Translations under genes and position numbers: made by a program | Part shown: positions 1 to 6,071 of the stretch, piece after piece | How the letters are laid out: each line of letters begins with the position of its first letter | Numbering within the stretch: the first letter of the stretch is position 1 | The notes under the pieces: generated by a model | What the model saw: the letters and a program-made list of their open reading frames with translations, nothing else | Databases searched by the model: none | Told to the model about the DNA's origin: nothing | Assembly: GCA_028704265.1 (NCBI GenBank) | Contig: JAQVLH010000074.1 | Location: 1 to 6,082, forward strand | DNA length: 6,082 bases | Reading direction: 5' to 3' | Origin: Candidatus Nanoarchaeia archaeon | Lineage (GTDB): Archaea > Nanobdellota > Nanobdellia > Tiddalikarchaeales > Tiddalikarchaeaceae

Positions 1-2360
1 GTGATTCCTTGGAAGAAAAACTCTGTTGGATTAAGCCCTGCTTTATAGCCGTGTCTTATGAATCCCCTAGACATTGCTCCTAAATCATTTCTTCTGAAAT
101 GAGGCAATACTCTTGAGCTGTATCCTCTTTTAAATCTGAATCCTCTAAGTACCTGCTGTCCTACACATCCAGCCATTTGAGCAAGATTTAATACATTTCC
201 TTTTGCTCCGCTGCTGGACATTATTATACTGCAGTTTTCTTTTGAAGCATTCTTTAAAACAAGCAATCCTACTTTGTTACGAGCATTGTTAAGAGAGTTA
301 ATAATTTTTTGCTCTAATGTTTCTCTTAATGATCTTCCTGGCAATGCAACCATGTCTTTTTTCTTAAAACTATCAATATCACTGTTTACTTTTTCAATTG
401 ATTCTTTTATTTCTTTTCTTATGTCATGCTGAGTTTTTTCAGGTAAATCTGAATCACTGCTTAATACTGTGAAACCTCTAATGTCTAATACTGCTATTCC
501 TAATAATGACATTCTTTGTAAGTAAAGATTTACATCTTCTCTTTCATAATTCTTAACTATGTCTGCAAGCATTAATCCTTTATTTGCACCAACACTTTTA
601 TCATCAATTACTCCGCTTATTAATTTTCCTTTAACAACTTTAACAATTGTATCAGGATTCTGCTCTTCTTTCATTCCGCTTTTTCCAATGTAATTAAAAT
701 TATTTGGCAAAATGTTTGAGAAGATTTCTTTTCCGCTAATTCTTCCTGATTTATCAAACTTTAATTCAGCATCATAAACTCCTGCTCTTGTTAGCAGTTG
801 GAATGCTTCTTCTTTATCAAAAGTTTCTCCTTCTCTTGTTAAAATATATAATCCGCTTAAGTGGTCTTGTTTGCATCCAATTATTGGCAAACCATATCTT
901 GGACTTATTATTTGAGTGTTAACTTCCATTAATTCATCAGCTTCAGCTCTTGCTTCTTCTGTTTGTGGAACATGAAGGTTCATATCATCTCCATCAAAAT
1001 CTGCGTTATATGGTCCTGTAACTAAAGGATTAACCCTAAAAGTATTTCCTGATAATACAACTACTCTATGAGCCATAATACTCATTCTGTGAAGGCTTGG
1101 CTGCCTGTTAAATAATACTGTATCCCCATTTATTATAGTTCTTTCAACTGAATAACCATGAGCTAACTCTGACATTATTAATTCTTTACTTTCTTCAGTT
1201 ACTTTTTTCTTTTTTCCGTCTGCTGAGAAAACATATAATCCGCAAGGATAATTAGGGAAATTGCTTATTAATTTTTTAAGCCATTCAATATTCCAGCTAG
1301 TTACTCTTTCAGGAACTGTTAATTCGTTCGCCATTACTTGAGGAACTCCTACTTCATTAGCTCTAATGTTTGGTTCTGGAGAAACAACACTTCTTGCACT
1401 GAAATTAACCCTTTTTCCTGCTAAATTTTTCCTGAATCTTCCTTCTTTGCTTTTTATTCTTTCTGATAAAGTTTTCAAGGCTCTTCCGTTTTTATGCCTT
1501 GCTGGAGGTATTTGACTATTTTCATTTGAGAAAAAGGTAGTAATATGGTATTGCAATAAATCCCATAAGTCTTCAATAATTATTTCAGGAGCTCCTGCAT
1601 TCAAGTTCTCAGCTAATCTTTGATTTGCTCTTACTATATCTGCTAATTTATGAGTCAAATCATCCTCTGATTTTTGACCACTTTCTAATGTTATTGAAGG
1701 CCTTACTGTTACTGGAGGAACTGGCAAGTTGATTAAAACCATCCATTCTGGTCTTCCTCCTATTGCGTTTAATCCAAGTAATTGGCAATCTTCATCTGAT
1801 ATTTTTTCCACTCTTTCTTTAATATCAATTGGAGTAATCCTTGTTTTATCTTCATAGAAGAAGTAAGGTTTTTTTAGTTTTATTTTTATTCTCTTTTCTC
1901 CGCAATGAGGGCAAACTAAAGTATTTTTTGCTTTTGAAATTATTTCTTTAGAAACATCCCATGCTTTTAATCCGCCTTGGTGCTTCTCTGTTAATTTTAT
2001 TTTTAATTTTAATTTTTCTAAAGTCTTTTCATCTAATGCGATTTTACCGCAATGAGTGCAAGTACTTCTTAAAGCGCTGTATAAGAACTCTAAATATTTA
2101 ATGTGAAGAACTGGCCTTGCTAATTCAATGTATCCAAAGTGTCCTGGGCATTCTTTTACTCTTCCGCCGCAAGTCCTGCATCTTAATCCTGGCTCTATTA
2201 CTCCCATTCTTAGATTCATTAATCCTCCTTCAATTGGGTAGCCGTCTGCATCGTATAATTCTGGTGTTATAAGTTTTACAACACTCATTTTCTTAATCAT
2301 TTCAGGGCTTAAAACTCTGAATTCAATACTTCCGATTTTTTCTTTAACAACATTTATCAT
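1..2360 (-). CDS. rpoA1: DNA-directed RNA polymerase subunit A' (RpoA1), partial, 3' end beyond window
   Basis: This is the largest-subunit N-terminal part (Rpb1/bacterial beta' equivalent), which carries the catalytic centre of archaeal RNA polymerase. I translated 786 codons without a stop, from ATG at 2360 to the window edge. In order: clamp-core zinc ligands C61, C64, C71 and H74; a second zinc site C101, C104, C150 and C153; the IPPARH and KEGRFR segments and RVNFSARSVVSPEPN (about 318-331, switch 2 region); FNRQPSLH (417-424); NADFDGD (452-458), whose D454, D456 and D458 bind the catalytic Mg; a funnel segment SGAKGNVLNLAQMAGCVGQQ (717-736); and TEFFFQGI at the edge, where the bridge helix begins. 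Archaeal A' usually has about 870-900 residues, so roughly 100 are missing here. D459 follows the triad where Glu is usual. The ATG lies 6 bases after rpoB1, in the same frame, with AAGGA 10 bases upstream. A'' (rpoA2) is expected next. The identification is certain; fine domain limits are inferred. Confidence 0.97.
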   Translation of the reverse strand, partial: MINVVKEKIGSIEFRVLSPEMIKKMSVVKLITPELYDADGYPIEGGLMNLRMGVIEPGLRCRTCGGRVKECPGHFGYIELARPVLHIKYLEFLYSALRSTCTHCGKIALDEKTLEKLKLKIKLTEKHQGGLKAWDVSKEIISKAKNTLVCPHCGEKRIKIKLKKPYFFYEDKTRITPIDIKERVEKISDEDCQLLGLNAIGGRPEWMVLINLPVPPVTVRPSITLESGQKSEDDLTHKLADIVRANQRLAENLNAGAPEIIIEDLWDLLQYHITTFFSNENSQIPPARHKNGRALKTLSERIKSKEGRFRKNLAGKRVNFSARSVVSPEPNIRANEVGVPQVMANELTVPERVTSWNIEWLKKLISNFPNYPCGLYVFSADGKKKKVTEESKELIMSELAHGYSVERTIINGDTVLFNRQPSLHRMSIMAHRVVVLSGNTFRVNPLVTGPYNADFDGDDMNLHVPQTEEARAEADELMEVNTQIISPRYGLPIIGCKQDHLSGLYILTREGETFDKEEAFQLLTRAGVYDAELKFDKSGRISGKEIFSNILPNNFNYIGKSGMKEEQNPDTIVKVVKGKLISGVIDDKSVGANKGLMLADIVKNYEREDVNLYLQRMSLLGIAVLDIRGFTVLSSDSDLPEKTQHDIRKEIKESIEKVNSDIDSFKKKDMVALPGRSLRETLEQKIINSLNNARNKVGLLVLKNASKENCSIIMSSSGAKGNVLNLAQMAGCVGQQVLRGFRFKRGYSSRVLPHFRRNDLGAMSRGFIRHGYKAGLNPTEFFFQGI

Positions 2361-2366
2361 TTTTTA

Positions 2367-4172
2367 TCAGTCCTTGTAATTAATATTTAGTTTTGGATAG
2401 ATGCATAAGCTCTTTAATTCATCCAATAATAATTTGAATGCATAGCTCATCTCTATGAAAGTTACAGGAGCGTCTTCTCCGCAAATACTGCAAACTCCTT
2501 TATTTCTGTAATAGTTAAGGTATGCTATCATTCCGCATTTACTGCATACTGGCATTATTTCTTTATCTGAATCAAATCTTTCTTTTAGTAATAATGCTGC
2601 TCCATGAGCAACTAATACATCCTTTTCCATTTCTCCTAATCTTAGTCCTCCTTCTTTTGACCTACCTTCTGTTGGCTGCCTTGTCAAAAGTTGCACTGGA
2701 CCTCTTGTTCTCATATGGTATTTATTTGAAACCATGTATTTTAATCTCATGTAATAAATATTTCCAATAAATATTCTAACATTAAGCATTCTTCCTGTTT
2801 TTCCATCATATAATGTTTCTGAACCATTTTCTCTGAATCCTAAAGTGTGAAGCTGGCTTCTTAAATCTTTTTCAGATTCTCCTGTAAATATAGTTCCATC
2901 AACATGCCTTCCATCTAATGCTCCTACTTTTCCTGCAATTATTTCAATTAATTGTCCTACAGTCATTCTACTTGGAATACTGTGGGGACTAAATATTACA
3001 TCAGGGAAGACTCCTTCGCTAGTAAATGGCATATCTTTTTTATTAACAAGCATTCCGATTACTCCTTTCTGACCATGCCTTGTTGCAAATTTATCACCAA
3101 TCTCTGGAGTTCTTGCTTGTCTTAATCTTATATTTACAAACTTGTTTCCTTCTTCTGACTCTGTTAATATTACTGAATCAACTTTTCCAGTTTCTCTTTC
3201 ACATGCAATACTAGAATCGTTTTTATCTTTCATTTCCATTCTGAACTCTTCAGTTCCCATTGAGAATCTTGGAGGACTAACTTTTCCAACCAATACACTA
3301 TTTGGATAAATCTGAGCTTCTGGGAAAATTATTCCATCTTCTTCTAATTTTGCATAATCTGATTCCATCCCTCTTAATTTAGATACTCCTTTTTCAGCAG
3401 TAGGTATTGTTATTTCATCTTTTTCTCCTGAATATCTTAATTCTTCACAATTATATGGCTTAAAGAAAGTTGAACGGAATAATCCTAAATTAACACTATC
3501 TTTGTTAAAAATAATAGAATCATCCATATTGTATCCTTCACCAGTCATTACTGCAATTATTACATTTTGTCCAATTGGGTGACTGTCAAATTTAACATTA
3601 TTATAGATTACTGTATCAACTACTGGTTTTTGAGGATAATGCATAATACTTACATCACTGTCAATTCTTAAATTATAATTAGTAGTGTAAATACCTAATC
3701 CTTGAGTAATCATTTTTGCTGCAAGCATTACCCTACCTGTTGCGTTATGGTCTGGGAATGGAGCTAGGTTTGCCTGACTTCCAAGTATTGCTGCTTTTAT
3801 TATTTCTAAATGAGTGTGTTTTGCGTTAAGAGATTCCTCATCTAATGCAATATATGCTGTTTCTTCTTCTTCAGCATCTAAGTATTCAATAATACCCATT
3901 TTAACTAAATCATTCCATCTAATCATTTTAGTTTTTACTTTTTCAACAATTTCATCAGTTAATTTAGACTTACCATTTTCAACAATAATCAATGGCCTTC
4001 TTGTTCTTCCTGCTTCAGTTAATACTTCTATTGAATCAGCTTTTGAATCATAATGAACATTTAAGCTATTGGTTATTCCGTTGCTTCTTCTTAATTTAAC
4101 AAGATTATTTACAAATTCTTGCGGCTCTTTTACTGAACCAATTATTACTCCATTAAAAAATACTTCAGTCAT
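2367..4172 (-). CDS. rpoB1: DNA-directed RNA polymerase subunit B' (RpoB1)
   Basis: This 601-residue protein is the C-terminal half of the second-largest subunit (Rpb2/beta equivalent): external-2, hybrid-binding, wall, anchor and clamp parts. The length is normal for a split archaeal B'. Visible landmarks are GRTRRPLIIVE (55-65), IEYLDAEEEE (95-104), HTHLEI (119-124), GYNMDDS (213-219), GKVSPPRF (296-303), GDKFATRHGQKG (359-370) with basic active-site residues K361 and K369, SIPSRMT (398-404) with R402 that by homology faces the NTP phosphates, GPVQLLTRQPTEGR (491-504), GEMEKD (513-518), a zinc ribbon C543, C546, C561, C564, and the C-terminal YAFKLLLDELKS (577-588). Two things are odd: GYNMDD has Asp where Glu is nearly invariant, and residues 145-149 replace the usual SPRNT. 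The ATG starts 3 bases after rpoB2 in the same frame, with GAGGT 8-9 bases upstream. The gene ends in TGA followed at once by in-frame TAA. Confidence 0.98.
   Translation of the reverse strand: MTEVFFNGVIIGSVKEPQEFVNNLVKLRRSNGITNSLNVHYDSKADSIEVLTEAGRTRRPLIIVENGKSKLTDEIVEKVKTKMIRWNDLVKMGIIEYLDAEEEETAYIALDEESLNAKHTHLEIIKAAILGSQANLAPFPDHNATGRVMLAAKMITQGLGIYTTNYNLRIDSDVSIMHYPQKPVVDTVIYNNVKFDSHPIGQNVIIAVMTGEGYNMDDSIIFNKDSVNLGLFRSTFFKPYNCEELRYSGEKDEITIPTAEKGVSKLRGMESDYAKLEEDGIIFPEAQIYPNSVLVGKVSPPRFSMGTEEFRMEMKDKNDSSIACERETGKVDSVILTESEEGNKFVNIRLRQARTPEIGDKFATRHGQKGVIGMLVNKKDMPFTSEGVFPDVIFSPHSIPSRMTVGQLIEIIAGKVGALDGRHVDGTIFTGESEKDLRSQLHTLGFRENGSETLYDGKTGRMLNVRIFIGNIYYMRLKYMVSNKYHMRTRGPVQLLTRQPTEGRSKEGGLRLGEMEKDVLVAHGAALLLKERFDSDKEIMPVCSKCGMIAYLNYYRNKGVCSICGEDAPVTFIEMSYAFKLLLDELKSLCIYPKLNINYKD
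2371..2375 (-). promoter_or_regulatory. Probable ribosome-binding site of rpoA1
   Basis: AAGGA on the minus strand, within the last two sense codons of rpoB1 (Lys-Asp), ends 10 bases before the rpoA1 ATG at 2360. The spacing is slightly long but usable, and it supports this ATG over the next in-frame Met (A' residue 21). Confidence 0.5.
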
Positions 4173-4175
4173 TAT

Positions 4176-5666
4176 TTAAAACCTCTTTAGTCCAAGTTCA
4201 GTTAATTTATTAACTACTTGTTCATCGCTACTATTTTCAATACTTATTTCAGCCATTATTGCTAAATTCTTTCTAAGTCCTACATTTGGACCATCAGGAG
4301 TCTCACTTACACATAGTCTTCCATAATGACTTGGGTGTAAATCCCTTGCTTTAAAATTCTCCCTTTGGCTTGTAAGAAGTGATGCTACTCTTCTAAGATG
4401 AGCTAATGTTCCAAAATAATTATTCCTCTCTAAGTGCTGGCTTACTCCTTGCCTTCCGCCAACCCATTGCCCTGTTGCCAAGCTTCTTTTAATCATGCTT
4501 GTTAATAATTTTCCTCTAGTAATGCTATTAATTAATGGCATCTTTCCTTTCTTTACTAATCTTTCAAAATTATATTTCATGTCTCCAATAAACATCCTGA
4601 AATTTGACCTGAATAATGATTCCATCATTTCTTTGCATAATTTTAATCTCTTATTTTTGTAATGGTCTTTATCATCAACTGAAATCTTTCCATGAGATAC
4701 TAGTATTACTTTTTTAATCATGCTTGCTAAATAATAAGCTTTTAATTTTCTTGATTCTTTATCATGCCCAATATGAGGAAACAAGCTTTTGTCAATTATT
4801 TCTTCAGCCCTTTCAACCCTAATGCTTGAGTTGTAAGTTATTCCCATTTTTTTACCAACTAAATCAAAAGCATCGCTTGCGTTTTTTAAATCGCTTATTT
4901 TTAATAAATTAATATAGATTTCTCCCATGTATTCTTCAGGAAGATTCAATAAAGCAACTATTTCCTGGTCTTCTTCAAAACCTAATGCTTTTAATAATCC
5001 GAAAGCAGGAACTTCTTTCACTCTTGAAAAATTTGTTAAAATTATTCCATCTTTTTCCCTGTAAACATTGTGCAATATTTTATATTGGCCGTCATCGCTA
5101 AATACTTTAGAAACAAATCCTTTTTTAGCGCTTGATTTTTCAACTAAAATTTTATTAGGAGCTAAATCTTCAACTACTATAATTATTCTTTCTGTGCCGT
5201 TAATAATGAAATATCCTCCTTGGTCATTTGGATCCTCACCCATTTTAATTAACTCTTCCTCGCTAAGTCCTGTTAAGCAGCAATATTTACTTTTTACCAT
5301 TATTGGCAAACTTCCAATGCAGACCTGCTTTGATTCCTCTTCAACATCATCTTTTACAACTGTTAATTCAAGAATTAATGGAGCTTCATAAGTAATATTT
5401 CTTAATCTTGCTTCTGTTGGAGTAATTATTCTTTTTGTTCCATCTGCCTCTTTTACACTAGGAGTTTCAATAGTTATTTTTCCCATTCTTATTTTAAGCT
5501 CAGTAACATCATTAGGTAAAATGTCAGGTATAATATACTTGTTTTCATCAACTATTTTCTGAAGGCTTTTTTCAACAAAAACATTAAAGCTTTCTAGATT
5601 ATGGCTTGTTAATTCTCTTTGCTCAAAATATGAATCAAGCAATAATTTACTAATTTCTTTATTCAT
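4176..5666 (-). CDS. rpoB2: DNA-directed RNA polymerase subunit B'' (RpoB2)
   Basis: This is the N-terminal half of the second-largest subunit (protrusion, lobe and fork), 496 residues from the ATG at 5666, a usual length for a split archaeal B''. Visible landmarks are GSLPIMVKS (118-126), GGYFIINGTER (150-160) followed by EDLAPNKI (166-173), DDKDHYKNKRLKL (331-343), the fork region from ITRGKLLTSM (382-391) through SLATGQW (395-401), GGRQGVSQHLERNNY (403-417) and LAHLRRVAS (421-429), then ARDLHPSHYGRLC (440-452) and ETPDGPNVGL (455-464). D458 stands where ETPEGPN has Glu. A TTG one codon upstream (5669) could also initiate, but I prefer the ATG: it is a better start codon and lies 6 bases after a GGTGG ribosome-binding site. 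The ATG overlaps the end of rpoH by 8 bases, suggesting translational coupling. The TAA stop is followed by one codon (ATA) and then the in-frame ATG of rpoB1. Confidence 0.97.
   Translation of the reverse strand: MNKEISKLLLDSYFEQRELTSHNLESFNVFVEKSLQKIVDENKYIIPDILPNDVTELKIRMGKITIETPSVKEADGTKRIITPTEARLRNITYEAPLILELTVVKDDVEEESKQVCIGSLPIMVKSKYCCLTGLSEEELIKMGEDPNDQGGYFIINGTERIIIVVEDLAPNKILVEKSSAKKGFVSKVFSDDGQYKILHNVYREKDGIILTNFSRVKEVPAFGLLKALGFEEDQEIVALLNLPEEYMGEIYINLLKISDLKNASDAFDLVGKKMGITYNSSIRVERAEEIIDKSLFPHIGHDKESRKLKAYYLASMIKKVILVSHGKISVDDKDHYKNKRLKLCKEMMESLFRSNFRMFIGDMKYNFERLVKKGKMPLINSITRGKLLTSMIKRSLATGQWVGGRQGVSQHLERNNYFGTLAHLRRVASLLTSQRENFKARDLHPSHYGRLCVSETPDGPNVGLRKNLAIMAEISIENSSDEQVVNKLTELGLKRF
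4181..4185 (-). promoter_or_regulatory. Ribosome-binding site of rpoB1 inside the rpoB2 3' end
   Basis: GAGGT on the minus strand, in the last sense codons of rpoB2 (Lys-Arg-Phe), lies 8 bases before the rpoB1 ATG at 4172. It shows that B' can be initiated independently although it lies in the same frame as B''. Confidence 0.65.
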
Positions 5667-5922
5667 CAATTACCACCCTGTAAAAAATACTTTCTCCTGC
5701 AGTATAACTTTTTCTTGTTATTTTAAAAACATCATTTGCTTTTGCTTTGAAAAGCTTAGAAACTGGATCATTCACGTTTATTTTTGGAAGCTCTAATCCT
5801 GAAGAAATTTTCAAATCTTCAAATAATTTTGGTATTTCATCCGCGCTTAAAAGCTCGAATTTAGGATTGTAAATATGGGTTAATATATAATCCTCTTTTA
5901 TTTCCTTTTTTTCTTCAATCAC
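5659..5922 (-). CDS. rpoH: DNA-directed RNA polymerase subunit H (RpoH, Rpb5-like), GTG start
   Basis: This is a small RNAP subunit of archaea, homologous to the C-terminal assembly domain of eukaryotic Rpb5, found at the head of the archaeal RNAP operon. The predicted protein has 87 residues, close to the family's usual 75-85. The recognisable core is HIYNPKFELLS (about 17-27), LELPKI (about 44-49), DPVSKLFKAKANDVFKITR (about 53-71, matching the family pattern DPV-x-LGAK-GDVVKI-R) and TAGESIFYRVV near the C-terminus. I chose the GTG at 5922 because GAGGGG lies 8 bases upstream, the reading frame contains no internal Met, and the longer frame runs back into tRNA-Lys. The first dozen residues are charged and variable (EEKKEIKED) and form a slight N-terminal extension. 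The stop codon TAA overlaps the rpoB2 start, so translation is probably coupled. The function is certain; the start is well supported but not proven. Confidence 0.95.
   Translation of the reverse strand: MIEEKKEIKEDYILTHIYNPKFELLSADEIPKLFEDLKISSGLELPKINVNDPVSKLFKAKANDVFKITRKSYTAGESIFYRVVIDE
5673..5677 (-). promoter_or_regulatory. Probable ribosome-binding site of rpoB2 inside the rpoH 3' end
   Basis: GGTGG on the minus strand ends 6 bases before the rpoB2 ATG at 5666 and only 3 bases before the alternative TTG at 5669, so spacing favours the ATG. It is a one-mismatch version of the GGAGG core and lies within the last codons of rpoH. Confidence 0.5.
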
Positions 5923-5930
5923 TATTTTTT

Positions 5931-5936
5931 CCCCTC
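5931..5936 (-). promoter_or_regulatory. Ribosome-binding site of rpoH (decides the GTG start)
   Basis: GAGGGG on the minus strand lies 8 bases before the GTG at 5922. The GAGG part pairs with the CCUC of the archaeal 16S rRNA 3' end. It is the main reason for placing the rpoH start at GTG, since there is no in-frame ATG nearby outside the tRNA. It also implies a transcript with a real leader rather than a leaderless mRNA. Confidence 0.7.
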
Positions 5937-5937
5937 T

Positions 5938-5945
5938 AAAAAAAA
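5938..5945 (-). terminator. Oligo-T tract (T8) between tRNA-Lys and rpoH, possible partial terminator
   Basis: The minus strand carries eight consecutive T residues 16 bases after the tRNA 3' end. Oligo-T runs on the non-template strand are the core of archaeal intrinsic termination and are common just after tRNA genes. The run is preceded by A9 and a single G (5946-5955), so the RNA could at most form a weak A-U hairpin. If termination here is complete, rpoH needs its own promoter, for which there is little room; if partial, it sets the ratio of tRNA to RNAP mRNA. Whether it acts at all is inference. Confidence 0.45.
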
Positions 5946-5960
5946 CTTTTTTTTTCTTTC

Positions 5961-6034
5961 TGAGCCCGATGGGATTTGAACCCACGACCCCTTGATTAAA
6001 AGTCAAGTGCTCTGCCAAGCTGAGCTACGAGCCC
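5961..6034 (-). tRNA. tRNA-Lys, anticodon UUU
   Basis: The minus strand folds into a complete 74-base cloverleaf: acceptor GGGCTCG/CGGGCTC (with G2-U71 and U5-G68 wobbles), U8-A9, D-stem GCTC/GAGC with loop AGCTTGGCA (A14, G18-G19 present), A26, a fully paired anticodon stem CTTGA/TCAAG with loop CTTTTAA, variable loop GGGTC, T-stem GTGGG/CCCAT with loop TTCAAAT, and discriminator A73. The anticodon TTT (plus-strand 5998-6000) reads the lysine codons AAA and AAG, both common in the neighbouring genes. CCA is not encoded; the A73 is followed by GAAAG, so CCA must be added enzymatically. No intron is present. The gene lies 38 bases upstream of rpoH on the same strand, so it may be co-transcribed with the RNA polymerase operon. 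Confidence 0.97.
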
Positions 6035-6057
6035 GTCCTTTCCAGCCTAATTTTATT

Positions 6058-6071
6058 AATATAAATTCGCA
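6058..6071 (-). promoter_or_regulatory. Archaeal TATA box with possible BRE, upstream of tRNA-Lys
   Basis: On the minus strand TTTATATT (6065-6058) matches the archaeal TATA consensus, and the GCGAAT-like bases just before it could serve as a TFB recognition element. The box centre lies about 27 bases from the first base of the mature tRNA. Archaeal initiation usually falls 24-28 bases from the box centre, so transcription should start at or only a few bases before the tRNA 5' end. I see no comparable TATA element between the tRNA and rpoH, so this may be the promoter for the whole operon. This is inferred from sequence and spacing only. Confidence 0.65.

Noticed and set aside
1981..2020. Repetitive-looking plus-strand run of TTTTTAATTTT units
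   Set aside because: It encodes a lysine/leucine-rich helix (KLKLKIKL type, A' residues about 116-123) and is codon composition, not a DNA repeat.
2367..2369. Possible TGA recoding at the end of rpoB1
   Set aside because: The TGA sits right after the conserved C-terminus of B' and is followed at once by TAA, so reading through it would add a single residue. No other in-frame TGA occurs in these genes.
2522..2770. Plus-strand open frame rich in Leu, resembling a membrane protein
   Set aside because: It lies entirely antisense to the conserved C-terminal half of rpoB1. The hydrophobicity arises from the reverse complement of AT-rich codons.
3814..4053. Plus-strand open frame, Ser-rich
   Set aside because: It is antisense to conserved rpoB1 (IEYLDAEEEE and RRPLIIVE), with no ribosome-binding site or recognisable domain; a shadow frame.
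4176..4178. The rpoB2 stop taken as a nonsense mutation breaking a single rpoB gene
   Set aside because: The break falls at the known natural B''/B' boundary, both products have normal lengths, and rpoB1 has its own ATG and ribosome-binding site. It is a true split, though the shared frame is worth checking.
5068..5391. Plus-strand open frame of 107 codons
   Set aside because: It is antisense to the conserved rpoB2 lobe region, including GGYFIINGTER; a shadow frame.
5938..5955. A9-G-T8 as a strong stem-loop terminator
   Set aside because: An all A-U stem with virtually no loop would be very weak. If the site terminates, the T run alone is the likely cause.
5923..6018. N-terminal extension of rpoH starting MAEHLTF, in the same open frame
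   Set aside because: These codons are the tRNA-Lys gene and the spacer read as protein; the segment GVVGSNPIG is a typical translated-tRNA artefact. The GTG at 5922 has a ribosome-binding site and gives the family's normal length.
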